A stretch of DNA of 64,000 nt from Ascidia mentula (taxonomy: Eukaryota > Chordata > Ascidiacea > Phlebobranchia > Ascidiidae). How positions within the stretch are numbered: the first letter of the stretch is position 1; each line of letters opens with the position of its first letter. A program made the position numbers and the translations under genes. The notes under the pieces were generated by a model. The model saw nothing but the letters and a program-made list of their open reading frames with translations, was not told the DNA's origin and searched no databases. The stretch spans positions 21,333,001 to 21,397,000 of the forward strand of contig OX387199.1 of assembly GCA_947561715.1 (NCBI GenBank). The letters are read 5' to 3'. Shown one piece after another: positions 23,705 through 36,000 of the stretch.

Positions 23705-26345
23705 TAAAAATGGTTGCGATTGAAAAAATCGTTTCCAAAACCGTTTCGCCGAAACGAATTTTGTTTTGAAACTACAAAATTGTTTCCGAGTAATTTTTAA
23801 TTTTTTTTCTCTTAACAATTTTTGTAACAAATTTGTTACCGAATATTCGTAACGATTTTCTGAACACTAGATAGTGACAAAGAGCATTTTTTCAAAATCG
23901 TTATGCTCATTTGTGTTAATCGTATTTCCTGTGTAGTACACAGGTTGTTAAACAAAGGTGTGATAACGTTGAAACTCAAGAGAAATGTTGTCATACCTGG
24001 GAAAGTTGCTGATACTGCCGTTTCAATTGGTAACTTGACGAATGTTTCATTGCAATTAACACGCTGGCTGTTTTCTGTTTTGTTTGGTTTTTGTCAGGTT
24101 TTGAGTAAAAGAAAGAGCTTTGAATTCAATGTTAGTGAAAATTTACGCTCAGACTAAAATTATCACAGGTTTTTGTTTTTCATATACGCTCCATTGAAAA
24201 TCTGCGCTCATCTTTTATTGCAATTAACAGCAGTTTGACAGATTTTTTTAAATCAGTTCTACTTGCAAACAGATTGTATTGCTCTAGTAGATTAATCTGA
24301 AATGTGTAACATAATTCCACAGGGTATTTTACCATTTTTATCCTCCCAAGATTCTTCTTGCTCATGGGCTTCGTCACAAGCACTTGCGTCAAAATCAGAA
24401 AAACCTTAAAAACATGATAATAAATAAAAAGAATAACAAAGTGTCGAAATGAACCACAATATGCTTCCAGAACTGTATAAAAAAATTCGTGTTAGGATCA
24501 CTAACCAGGAATTTACGCATAATTCTGAGAACAAGAAGACTGTCCCATACTGCAGAAAACATTTAAAAAAAGAAAACAGGTAGCATGTAATTTGAGCCAG
24601 TATCTTTGTGCTCACAATTTAAAATAATTATGGTGTAACGTGGTGTACATTGCTCAGCAATATCGCTATAGTTGGATTGAATATATGTCTTAATGTTGCA
24701 AATAAATGTAGGTGTACTACAAAAGTTTTATAAGGAAACTGGTGCTATATTTACTATTCCAAGTGTCCTCATCGCTACCAAAGCCGTCGGTGGTGGAAGA
24801 GACCGATATTTTCTGGGTGTCCCGCGATGGTAAGAAATGTGTCGTTTCTATTGCAAAAGTAATTGTCGTGGATATAACAGTCGGTAATTCACGAAACTAA
24901 TAAACTTCTAAGTTATTCTTCAGTGCTACTTGTAAATATTAAAATAGCAATTTTCAAAAAAAAAGAATCATTTGACTATGTTAATACCCCCGACAGGTGT
25001 ACTGTCGTCAGTTGTCACTTTTTTATCGTTTTTTGTCGCTTCGCCTGAGATATTAACAGATGGTTAGAAAGCGGTCAGGAAATGATATGATGGGAGAATT
25101 ATTCTCACGTAATGCTGTTAGTCACGGATTGTCGGCATGAATTGTCATGTGATTTACATATTACAAAATGGCATGGGATCAGGCAGAGGATGATGTCAAC
25201 CGCAAATATTCATTGGACGATAATGGTTTATCATAGGATAAAGATAGTCACAAACTTACAGTATGAAGTGCAATTCTCTCAAAAGTTTTGCTATGCAATT
25301 TGCGAACTAACTTTATGATTTACCTGTAAGTTTTGTTGCGCCCTTTCGCACAGTTTCGGTAATTGTCTGTTTAATTTTCTGTGATCAAAAATGCAAGAGC
25401 TGAAATGTTGTTCGTTTGTTCGCAATTACTTGTTTTCAACTTGCCTGTAAGTTTTTCCGGACTGCAGGTATTGGACGAACAAAATTCCGTGACCTAACAA
25501 AAAAAATTTGCGAATTTGTCGCAGGAATTTTTTTTTCTTTTTACAAAGTAATTTGTTGGACGCATACATATACCAACCGTTATTCTGTCGTGTGTGTTTT
25601 ATGTAATTGGTTATACCCCTATAGTGTCGTTCATTTTTTTAAGGTATCTATGCAACTTCTTGGTGCGTTTAATGACTCATAAAGCCCCAGTCTCTATTGA
25701 GACCGTGGTTGATAGAGTCAAATTTTTCGATGTGGCGTTGTTCTGCCGTCTCTCTCGCTGGTCTAGTTCTTCTCTTAACCCTCTGTAGCACCATGACCCT
25801 CAAGTCTTCAACACTGTGGTCAGGCTCGTTGAAATGAGCTCCTACCGGTTTCTCGTAGTTGTTGTGTCTCGTAGGGCATTTCAACGAGCCTGACCACAGT
25901 GTTGAATGAATTATATCTAACTGATCTTTCAAAACTATATTTACCGCCAGTAAACGGGGAAACTCAATTTAAGCCACGTGGTCATTTAAATTGATATTTT
26001 AATAATTTCAGATTTAGATTAAACCTTTCTTGTCGCTTACCTTCTGGCTTTTTCGTTACATCTTTGGCATCTCGTATATTTGCGCTGTTCTCTAAGTGAT
26101 TACAAACAATAATAAATTTTAATAAAAATTCAGTGGGGTAGCGGCAATGGGGAGGGCGGTTGCTTCGACCTCTAAATGTATTTCTGCTTAGTTCGATTTT
26201 CCCTTCAGCGAATACAATGGCATAGTTAGGTATTTCTACTCAAACAAACAAATTTTGCAAAAAACTTGCATATACATTCACGATTGTGACGTCAGTGTGA
26301 AAAAAGTTTCAAATAATATATTTGCCATCGGGTGGAAAACGTTAT
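23702..26345. repeat. Left copy of a segmental duplication (partner 57676-61092)
   Basis: Nearly colinear with 57676-61092, with over 90 percent identity by eye across long stretches. After the gypsy insertion the homology resumes at 32397-32560. The right copy carries about 1 kb extra (59.61-60.64 kb), and the left copy has a Penelope-like fragment at the equivalent place. Both copies carry minus-strand microexons of the tyrosine-motif array. Confidence 0.8.
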
Positions 26346-29300
26346 TGTTACGGAATTATTTCGGCAGCTTTGCAATTAAGCGGTTAGATGTTTTTGGGTG
26401 GCGATGTTATCCCCCAATTAACCCTTCTACCTAATTTGGTACTTTGCACAAAACTGCCTCCCTAATTCTGATACTGTCCAGAACCCTGCAACAACGGCTC
26501 ACCACGAAGCCAAAGTAACCCAGGCTGATTTAACTTATTGGACGTCGTGTTCAACTATAAAACGAATAAAAACAGTACAAATGACACTGGCCAAGATCAC
26601 AATTATCCACAACACCGTAACAGAGGTGCTCACTACACGACGCCCAGAAGGAGACTCCTCGTTTTAGGGAAATCGTTCGTTACATGCAATCGCCAACCAA
26701 TCAGGATGCGCCTTTCCGACACGCGGCACATCCGGGGCATACAAAAATAAACGGAGCGTAAAATAATAGGAAAGGGGAGACGAATGTAATAAACTAGTGT
26801 GGTGAAAGTGAAGTGAGAGAAGCGATATACGTGCGTAAAACAATATAATAAATAAGTGGTTACAACGAAAGAAAACAGTGAAATTACAAGGTGCCAGCAA
26901 GAGAGGTGAAAACAATGAAATAGATACAATGACTAACCAAAGTGAAAGGTGACGTGAAGGAAAGAAAATTCGTAACACTCCCCCCAACCCAAGAATTGTC
27001 CTACTCCTGTTGGACATTGGTCTACACGTGTGTCTCCGACGAGAATCGAACTGGCCGGCGCCGGGTCCGTGTAGACCTTCTGCATCCGCCCGAATTATCC
27101 GGTGAACTCGATACCTCTCCATTGTCCACTCGGGTTGTATTTGGCCTAAATACATACACCAACGTAGGTTGTTGATCTTCAGTCTGCGGAGGTTCCGCCG
27201 TTTGCTCAGCGGGCATTGGGAATGTATCTGTGGTCGGTTTCAGCCGATTGAAATGGACAGTCTGTTGTTTACCAGTCCCATCTTCAATGACATAGTTCAC
27301 AGGCCCGCGTACTTCGACCACTCGGTACGGACCTTTGTAGGGATACTGCAATTTCTTGCACCGACCTACGGGAACGACCGGGTTCGTTAACAGCACATAG
27401 TCTCCCATCGAGTATGGCTTTCCCCGTTGTCGCAAGTTGTAGCGGTCTTCCATACGATTGCGCTGTGTCATAAGACTTTCCCTGACAATTTCTTCGGCCA
27501 GCTCTAGGCCGTCGCGTAACTGGTCGATCTCCACTCCGTAAGATCGTCTTGAATCTTCTCGGAGGGATCCCAATAAATCTGCCGGAAGGCGCAACGGTCG
27601 GCCGGTCAGAAGGGTGTGCGGAGCTTCTCCCGTTGCTTCATGGGCGCTTGCGTTGTAAGCCGCGACTACTCCTGGCAACGCCTCGTCCCATCGTCGTTCG
27701 TCTTTCTGTATGTAATTTCTTATCATTGTTATTATGGTCTTATTATTACGTTCGACATCGCCATTTCCGGGCGCGTGATATGACGTAGTTCGGCTTTTCT
27801 TACAGCCCATCAGGCGCAGCAGCTCGGAAAACAGGTGACTTTCAAAATTTGTCCCTCTATCGGAATGGACCGTTTCCGGGACGCCTTGCACCGTAAACCA
27901 ATTGCGGTAAAGCAAGCTAGCGGTCTCATTTGCGGTTTGGTGTCGCATCGGCCACGCTCTAACGTATTTCGTGAAAAGGTCGCAGGCTACCAGTATAAAT
28001 TGGTAACCCGAACGGGTAAGTGGTAGTGGCCCAATAACATCTACTTCAATCCTTTGCATGGGTTTATCCTCATGCGAAGGTATAAGCGGCGCTTGAAAAT
28101 GTTGTGTTGACTTTTTGTTGTATTGGCACGGCAATGCCCAAATGTCCCCCTCCATGTACATCATCATGTAAGCTGGACGTCGCTTCCCCGACAAGGCTTG
28201 TCGGCAAAACGATTTTTAAATCATCCTCCTAAGAGGAGTTTCCGCGGCAGCAAAGAATGTCCGCCTTCAGTAACAAGCCACTATAGCGGGACCAGTAGTG
28301 GCGATTCGCGGCGGATTCTCGCTTGATCGCTTTAAATTTCGGGCGTATACCTCTCTTGACCCATTCTCTTACGGCAGCTAGCTCCGGGTCGTTACTCTGC
28401 CGCTCCAGCAGCTCGTTCTGTTCATATCCGATGGTTGCTTTCAAGTCCACGGCGTTAACCTGTTCAATCCCTCGGCCTTCATCCACTATCTTGTATGGAC
28501 ATTCTGGATCATCCTCCAGGGAGTATAGACGGGAAAGTGCGTCCGCGTTACGGTGTTTGCTTCCCTCCCTGTGATGTATATCAAAATCATAAGCGGAGAG
28601 ATGTTCGACCCAGCGCGCGCATTGCCCGTATAATTCTTTTGACTTCCACAGCCACCACAACGAGGAATGGTCAGTCCGTAACATAAATTTTTGACCAAGG
28701 AGATAGCAACGGCAAAGCTTGGTCGCAAATATTATGGCGAGCAGCTCTTTTCGCGTGGTGGAGTAGTTGCGCTCTGACCTATTTAGGGTACGGCTGCCAT
28801 AAGCCACAACACACTCCTTACCGTCAACTTCCTGGGAAAGGACGCATCCCACGGCCGTATCGGATGCGTCCGTGTCAAGTATGAATGACTTATTGAAGTT
28901 AGGGTAACAAAGGATCGGAGCGGTCGTAAGGTACCGTTTCAATTGAGCGAAGGCCTCCTGGCATTGGTCGCCCCACTGGAACCGCTTTCCTTTTTCTGTC
29001 TGCCTGTGGAGGGGCCCTGCGATCTTCGCATAGTCACGAATAAATTTGCGATAGTAAGATGTTAGGCCTAAAAACTGCCGGATCTCTTTCACATTACGCG
29101 GTGTTGGCCATTCGGAAACCGACTGTACTTTGTTGGGGTCGCATCGTATTCCGTTCGACAACACGTGACCTAAAAAAGCCACCTCCTCTTTGAAATTCGA
29201 ACACTTAGACGGCTTTAACGTCAGCCCCGCGGTTTGAATTCTCTCTAGGACGTCAGCTAGTCGATTTAAGTGTTGCTCGAAAGTATTGGAGTAAACAATA

Positions 29301-32300
29301 ATGTCATCCAGATACGCTAAGGCACCCCGCCACTCGATCCCGCTTAATACCATGCGCATTAAGCGTTGAAAGGTCGCTGCCGAATTGCATAGACCCATAG
29401 GCATTACTTTAAATTCAAACAGGCCGACGTGACTGGTAAACGCAGTTTTCTCTTGCGAAGAGGCATCCATAGCGACCTGCCAATAGCCAGATTTCAGGTC
29501 TAGCGTAGAAAAATACGCCGCGTTCGACATTTGGTCAAGGCTGTCGTCTATCCGGGGGATCGGGTAACTGTTCTTTTTAGTTAGCTCGTTTAGCTTGCGA
29601 TAATCGACACAAAAACGAGTCTCACCGGATTTCTTCCGAACCAACACGATCGGACTGCTCCACGGCGATTTAGACGGCCGAATCAGTCCTTGTTTGTCCA
29701 TTTCTGCCAAAATCTCTTCCCCTTTCGCCTTGTTGTGGTGGGGCATGCGGCGGGGTGGCTGTCGCACTGGAGCGTTATTTCCTGTGTCGATCACGTGACG
29801 CACCACATCCGTGCGTCCAAGGTCAACGTCAGATGTTGAGAAGGCGTCCTGGTTGGCGCGAAGAAGGGCAAACAGCTCTCCTCTTTGTTCTTCAGTTAGG
29901 TGGTTTCCGATCTGAGCTTGCTCTATAATGCACTTAAACGGGTCACGGTTATCCGCTGTTTCGTGTGGTGACACCGAACAAATTTCAGCGCAGCCGCCAA
30001 AACAATCCGGGTGTTTACATTTCGCCGACGATCCATCGACTACCACACATGCGCCAGACATTGGACATTCGACATTGCCAAAGGCATAAACAGGCGATGC
30101 CTGGGCGATCATTGAGCCGCTTGGTATTTCTACCGCTTCGTCCCCCAAATTCGCGACATAGACCCCAACAGTGTTACTCTGCGCCATTGTTATACTCGTA
30201 GCCGTCAACAACCCATATTTTTCCACAAACCCGTCTATCTTCTCAGTTAGAAAAGGGGTTTCCCTGGTGTGCGGCTTTTGGCAAAAGTTTGCTGTTACAC
30301 ATACCTCGGTAAACGCGGGGATGGTGACATCGTCGACGACGTACACCTCGGAAGGTTGTGGCAACGGCACCGGAGAATGCGAGAGTGGCACGCTTGCATC
30401 CCCTGCTGTTAGCACGTTGGCTTCGTAGCAGATCTGGCATTTGTTTGACTGGAGGAAATCTAATCCTAGAATAAGGTCGTGTGTAAGATTGTCCACAATG
30501 TAAAAACTCGCGTGAGTCATCAATCCTCCCACTCGGAGGGGAAGCTCGACGCAGCCTTTTACCGCCAATTGGTGTCCGCCAGCCCCGACCAAGTTCTTCT
30601 TTGAGCACCTCTTTACCCGGTCGTGATGCTCGGCGCTTAAGGAATGCCACTTTAGGTTATTAATCAAGCAGACACTGGACCCGGTGTCCAACAACGCACA
30701 CATCCTCGTCCGGTCGACCAGTAGGTTGACAAACCGCAACGGCGCGGCGGGTGTAGCGGGTTTTTGTACCGACTTTGGCGCCAAACATTTGGGTGCATCT
30801 CGAGTTATACGTTTTTGGTCGAAGTGACATTTTATCTCCGGTTCGCGACGAATCGATCTGGGAAACGCAGATGTACATGGTATGTTTTGACGTCTCGTGT
30901 CGACGTCCTTTGTGCGCATACCCGTATGCGGGCAGTCGCGCCTCATATGGCCCAGTCCACCGCAACCATAGCAAGTCCGTGCTCGCACGTTGTTGTATTG
31001 TGGTCGTTCGCGCTTTATGGCATCCACTTGAGCTTGTAGCGCCGCTAAGGTGTCCTCGAGTTGTGTGTTCTTTTCCTTGGACCGTTTCTCCATGTCTTCT
31101 AACTTTTTTAGCACTAATTCCATCTCTGATGCTTTTGTGTTCACTGCAGCGACTTGGACAAAGCTCGGTGTTTGCGTATTGACAACGACTTGAGCTGCGG
31201 CTCTGAATGATCGCTCATACTTGATGGTGATCGGGATCGTGTCCGCGAGGCGCCGGTCTTGCAAGCCTTGCAGTAAGGTAATACAGAACCTCATTTTTAA
31301 GGGCCGCGTCAGCGGAGTTGCTGTGGGCACCATCGCCCAGTGTCTGTAGGACGTAAACAAATTCACGTGCTGATTCGCCAGGTAATTGCACGCGCCTTAT
31401 CAGCTCGGCGCGTTGACGCTCTGCGTGTTGACCAGTAGCCCTTTGGCGCAGAGGTCTTTGTCGGAAACCTCGAACAAGTTTTTTTCTTGTATTGTCCATT
31501 TCAAGTCGTTGTCAATGCTTGCCAGGAACAGGTGTCGTTTCATTTCTTCTGAGGCCTCGTCGCTCATACAATATGAGTCAAATACATTAAAATACTGTCC
31601 TAGGTCAGCTCCCGGCCGTAAAGGCGGAGGTTGCATTAAAACATTAAAAGCCATTGTTAAGAAAAACCAACCTTTAAAATATCATAAAACCAAAGTACAC
31701 GTGGGGAGTCTTCCCAGTAAAACCAGCCGGGTGTGGTGACAGGGTCCTGGCGTGCTCGCCAAGTTGTTACGGAATTATTTCGGCAGCTTTGCAATTAAGC
31801 GGTTAGATGTTTTTGGGTGGCGATGTTATCCCCCAATTAACCCTTCTACCTAATTTGGTACTTTGCACAAAACTGCCTCCCTAATTCTGATACTGTCCAG
31901 AACCCTGCAACAACGGCTCACCACGAAGCCAAAGTAACCCAGGCTGATTTAACTTATTGGACGTCGTGTTCAACTATAAAACGAATAAAAACAGTACAAA
32001 TGACACTGGCCAAGATCACAATTATCCACAACACCGTAACAGAGGTGCTCACTACACGACGCCCAGAAGGAGACTCCTCGTTTTAGGGAAATCGTTCGTT
32101 ACATGCAATCGCCAACCAATCAGGATGCGCCTTTCCGACACGCGGCACATCCGGGGCATACAAAAATAAACGGAGCGTAAAATAATAGGAAAGGGGAGAC
32201 GAATGTAATAAACTAGTGTGGTGAAAGTGAAGTGAGAGAAGCGATATACGTGCGTAAAACAATATAATAAATAAGTGGTTACAACGAAAGAAAACAGTGA

Positions 32301-33499
32301 AATTACAAGGTGCCAGCAAGAGAGGTGAAAACAATGAAATAGATACAATGACTAACCAAAGTGAAAGGTGACGTGAAGGAAAGAAAATTCGAAACATTAT
32401 CAATACGATTTCAATGGTATCAGCAGTTAGAGCCGAACATTTGGACAACAATTTATTTGATAGGAAAGCAAACGTTTGGAGTGGTTTAGTGTAAGTTACA
32501 TATTCATCAATCTCTTGCCAATTATCCAAGTTATTTTTGTTTGTCAGTCAATCACTTGTTTAGGCTTTTTGTTTAGGAGTGTGAGTAAAATATATTTATA
32601 TACGAGTGGGTCAACAAATAAATTTTTAGTCCCAGTTTTTCCATACCTTGATAAGGTTTTCTAAAATCCACTTCGTTGGAATCTTCAGGTGTTTCGTATG
32701 TATGTTCATCTTTAAAAGATTTAAAAAATTAACTACAGGATTTTATACGTTTAACGTTTAATGGTCAAAACCAAGCGTTAAAAGGTAACGAACATAAACC
32801 ACAGGGTAACCTTAGAGAATGAATGTTGTTTATATGACTGCTAAAGACAACGAAACGAGTTTCTGCAAAATGAAATTCAACATCGTACCTTGCGTTACTT
32901 CGTCATCGACAGTGACGTAGGCGTTTCTAGAAAACAAAATGAAAGAATTAATGTTTGGAGAAAATATGAGGAATAACAATTCATAAATGTTTGTTTATTT
33001 TTCTCCTCTTTCTGCTTAGATGAGTTTCGCAATGAGAGGGAAAGTTATCTACACTTACGTTTGATTTGTTGTCGGGTCAGCGTCGGACTCGATTGAATCT
33101 GAAATAGCGAAGAAAATATGAATATGGTCAAAATTGGTTTAGTTTTAGTGGACTAAATAAAAGCAATTAAAACTAAACCCCATTCTTGTACGTGGAGATT
33201 TGTCTGTGCTGGTGTGGCTTAAGAATACAAACGTGCGACTATCAAATCAATATCAGTACAAAATTTGTGGGAGCGCCAAGCGAAGTTAATAATTCTGTAG
33301 CTCGTACCAAGCCTTTACGTCAGTCAGTATCAACTTCGGCCAACACTTCAATTGGGGCTTAAATAAAACTTATGTGCTTGTTAGCTCACCCCACAAGTTC
33401 GTTTTCATCTAAATAAAGTCAAGCAAATTTACTGACAGCAAGGATTTTCGGAATCCACCAGCTTTGAATCCTCTGGCTTGTCGTGTGTATAATCCTTCC
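24333..33499 (-). CDS. Microexon array downstream of the pseudokinase (gene A), interrupted by a gypsy element
   Basis: Minus-strand exons, in transcription order: 33499-33433 (YTHDKPEDSKLVDSE; reading uncertain), 33098-33059 (SIESDADPTTNQ), 32926-32889 (NAYVTVDDEVTQ), 32709-32647 (DEHTYETPEDSNEVDF), then across the gypsy insertion 26091-26041 (ENSANIRDAKDVTKKPEG), 25044-24988 (EATKNDKKVTTDDSTPV), 24847-24755 (SVSSTTDGFGSDEDTW) and 24404-24333 (DEAHEQEESWEDKN). Most begin and end in phase 1; the 40 and 38 nt pair is phase 1-2 then 2-1, so whole cassettes can be added or lost without frame change. The products are acidic and unstructured, with Tyr motifs (YVTV, YETP) resembling SH2-docking or phosphorylation sites. 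Copy A ends at the LTR fragment at 23704 and has no recognisable 3' exons like those of gene B. Exon calls are manual; the order is supported by phase. Confidence 0.55.
25669..25905 (-). mobile_element. Penelope-like polymerase C-terminal fragment with 30 bp foldback
   Basis: The minus strand reads KPVGAHFNEPDHSVEDLRVM, then a Glu-rich helix and INHGLNRDWGF, the usual end of GIY-YIG-bearing Penelope-like proteins (HFN..GHS, E..IxxF, GlN). At its upstream end, 25807-25836 and 25876-25905 are a perfect 30 bp inverted repeat. It is a small remnant inside an intron of gene A. Confidence 0.5.
26346..26977 (-). repeat. 3' LTR of the gypsy element
   Basis: Direct repeat of 31765-32396 with almost no differences; inner edge next to the purine tract. 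The short open frame inside it is present identically in the other LTR and is not a gene. Confidence 0.92.
31765..32396 (-). repeat. 5' LTR of the gypsy element
   Basis: Direct repeat of 26346-26977. It carries the promoter side of the element on the minus strand and is followed by the primer-binding-site-like sequence at about 31750-31764. Confidence 0.92.
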
Positions 33500-33881
33500 C
33501 TGAAGGTTCTTGAAAATAATTTAGGCAAAAACATTTGTTAAAAGCGTACAGGAAAACAAAGGATTGCAAGATTACCAGACTGAACAACCTCTATCAGTCA
33601 AAAGACATTTTGTTCTTGAAGATGTTAGTCTTGATGTGTGCTATTGATGCTAACCACTACGATTATTCTTGTTGTTGTTTTTAGAATACTGAGGGTGCCG
33701 CATAGGCGAAATATATATATTCAAAAAAAACATCTTGATTGGATGATTAAGTAGAAATCTAGGCGAGTCCTAGTTATCACTTTTTGTTCTTGAAATATTC
33801 GTTCACCAGCAGTTGGAAAATGGCCAACATTATTTTTCGGACTTTCCAACATCATTTTAGTAATAAGAAAAAAACGCATAC

Positions 33882-35049
33882 CCATTGAAACCACTGGTTG
33901 TTCATCTAATGGAGGCCAACTTGCATCAGGTTTAATTGGCAAATCCGGTGTTGAGAGGCCTTCATGAACTTTGCAGACCGCCTTGCTTATGTTAATCAGG
34001 CTCTGCTGTTTTAACAAATTAAACAACGTCTGTTGTAAAATTTGTATCGATGGTCGTTGTTCTGGGATGTGTGATGAACATTGCAACACCATTTTCTTCA
34101 GCTCGTTCTTGATGGGACTTGCCTGTATGCATTTAATGTTAGGGTGCTCCATGCCGTAACTATCCATAAGTTTTCGGATGTCCAAGTCGTTTTCGAATGG
34201 CATCTGTCGGCTTGTCGTCGTAAACAGGACCATGCCAAAAGCGTAAATATCCTCGCTTACAGTTGATGGCAATTTGACGTTCGCCATCCTCTCTGGAGAC
34301 GTGAATACGGTTTGTGTACGCACGTTATTACCGTCGGCGTAGACGTAACCGATTTTGCAACGTAACTCAAGTGAAACAAAAATATTTGCAGGTGTTAAGT
34401 CACTCTTTGTTAGTTGCCTGTAACCACTTGTGTTGTGGAGGTATGATAGACCGTCGCAGACATCGCTGGTCATTCTTAGCAGGAGTGGATCATCTATTTC
34501 CACTGCATGGTTTAAAAGCAGATTTTCGAGGGTTCCGAATGGCATGTATTCAGTGATAACCCCAAAACCCCATTTCCATTGCGTGTAACCGTAAACTCTT
34601 ACAATACGGTCGTAGTTAGCCTGATGCAAAACATCGAACAAACGAAGGACTCTAAAAATATAGTTGACAAATGAAATACTGATATTTTTGGTCCGGTACG
34701 TAATTGATTTTAGGTTTTAGGCCTACCTGTTTTTACGGCTTTGGCTTTCATCTTTTTCTTCAATGGAAATACTATTAACTGCAACATACTGATACAACTC
34801 GTGATGGCACAAATTTACAACACCTTCTGATCCAGGATATAAACTTCCTGACTCCGAAATCACTCTTCGGACACTTTTTACATTAAAACATTTCATCTCG
34901 ATGCTTGTAATGTTGTTACCGCCTAATTGCTTTACGTAATGGGGTTTAACTGAAGGCCACCTGAGTTGCGCCCACAATTCAAATATGTCCAACCGGACAA
35001 ACACAAAAAAGTCAAACAACACGAAGACCGAGACACGAAATCTTTTGCG
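33882..35049 (-). CDS. RIP-like pseudokinase exons (start of gene A)
   Basis: Two exons, 35049-34727 and 34651-33882, join in phase (KN-R-VLRLFDVLHQ). Domain order: a hydrophobic N-terminal stretch (VFVLFDFFVFVRLDIF), a Gly loop (GSEGVV), then VAVNSI where active kinases have VA.K, so the ATP-binding Lys is Asn. The hinge is VITEYMPFGTLENLL. The catalytic loop is KSDLTPANIF, keeping Asp and Asn but losing His-Arg, and the DFG position reads IGYVYAD. SPERM replaces APE, and DIYAFGMVLF and EQRPS mark the C lobe. Missing catalytic residues point to a scaffold or allosteric role. The closest type is the RIPK/TKL group. The donor at 33881 is phase 1 and feeds the microexon array. The true start codon lies upstream and was not found. 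Confidence 0.72.
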
Positions 35050-35094
35050 CTATTAAGTAATAGTGTTATTGCGATACAAGGTGGATGTAAGCCA

Positions 35095-35280
35095 TTAGTC
35101 CGCAAGTCGTATCAAGATTTAAAACGCTCCCTGTGAGGTTTGAACTCCCGACCCCAATCCAAATCTACGCCTGGCAAGTTGCACTTGCGCACCAGTGTCG
35201 TTTGGCAACACCTCTAACAGCAGGTGGAGCAGTTAGCCCTATGTGCCTCGGAATGTAAGTTCAAACCTCTCCTGGACTCA
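35095..35280. repeat. Two tRNA-like modules, possible tRNA-derived SINE ends
   Basis: The minus strand of 35095-35215 has GCGCAAGTGCAACTTGCC followed by GGGAGTTCAAACCTCAC, in the spacing of pol III A and B boxes. The plus strand of 35231-35280 has GGAGCAGTTAGCCC and AAGTTCAAACCTCTCC. Neither folds into a clean cloverleaf by eye, so these are tRNA-derived repeats or pseudo-tRNAs, not tRNA genes. Confidence 0.35.
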
Positions 35281-35492
35281 CAGCAACAATTCAGATAGAC
35301 CTATTAGAAATTGCCCACAACACAGCGGTCAGCTTGGCACCTGTGACGTAACAACTATTGACCTTTTATTACTTTACCAGGCATTGTAGTCTCGTAGCAA
35401 ATTTAGCCATGTTTTCATGTTTACATGTGATATGCATGTATTCTCATAGCATTCTCCTATGATACCATGATCCCATAGTGTCATATATATTA

Positions 35493-36000
35493 GAGAAGGC
35501 GATTTGGCTAATGAATGGAGAAGGGAGAATCCAGTGATGCAACGGAACGAAAGGGAGTAACGAATATCTCTCTTCAATTATGTGTTTTTTGTTCTTCTAT
35601 TGCTTGTAGGTCTATGCGGTTATTTAGGGGACAAGTTAACCGACAATTCCTGCCAACCAAATTGCTAACCCCAGTTATTATCCAATCCACACACAAACAC
35701 CTTGTTTTCGAGGTCGAAGAGTCATCTGGCACGCGTTTAAAACAGAACGACGACAGCGCTCCTAGCGGGAATACAAATAAAAAAGTGATGGCACCAGCGG
35801 CGATAGAGACTAACTTGTCCCTTTTTGCTGAGTGTCAAACTTACTGCGTTTGTTTGGAACTTGAAAACTTCACAGTTCAAATGTCTATTTGATTCCCTAA
35901 TTTTCACCTTAATGTTGAACGCCATAGCATCATTTTTATGGTGGATAATAAAGACCAAACTGCACGATATCAACAGCGAACTGTTTTAGATTCAAGAGTT
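35493..36000 (+). pseudogene. Duplicate of the sulfotransferase 3' end
   Basis: Aligns with 50426-50870: the end of the last sulfotransferase exon (GGCGATTTGGC.AATGAATGG, GTGATGCAACGGA) followed by its 3' region (GCGATAGAGA, AACTTGAAAACTTCACAGTT). The coding part is short and disrupted by base changes, and no other exons of the gene are present. It lies just upstream of the pseudokinase gene, in opposite orientation to it. Confidence 0.65.

Larger units (their letters stand above)
26346..32396 (-). mobile_element. Near-complete Ty3/gypsy LTR retrotransposon in an intron of gene A
   Basis: 6051 bp, bounded by 632 bp LTRs that are almost identical and start TG and end CA on the element strand. 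The target duplication is TTAT (26342-26345 and 32397-32400). A purine tract (GGGTTGGGGGGAG) abuts the left LTR and a primer-site-like TTGGCGAGCACGCC abuts the right LTR. Parts in element order: gag from about 31.65 kb with a CCHC knuckle near 30.97 kb (CYGCGGLGHMRRDC), protease (LLDTGSSVC), reverse transcriptase (YLDDIIVYS), RNase H (LDTDASDTAVG), integrase core (about 28.1-27.6 kb, HSDRGTNF) and a basic tail. No env. It looks close to whole, with perhaps two or three breaks, and is young judging by the LTRs. Its insertion postdates the segmental duplication because the paralogous site near 61093 is empty. Confidence 0.93.

Noticed and set aside
32052-32348. 98-residue Cys/Phe-rich frame repeated identically at 26633-26929
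   Set aside because: It lies wholly in the LTRs of the gypsy element and is identical only because the LTRs are.
35515-35892. 125-residue plus-strand frame
   Set aside because: It runs mainly through the duplicated 3' untranslated part of the sulfotransferase; the matching frame at 50467 is not the gene's own frame.
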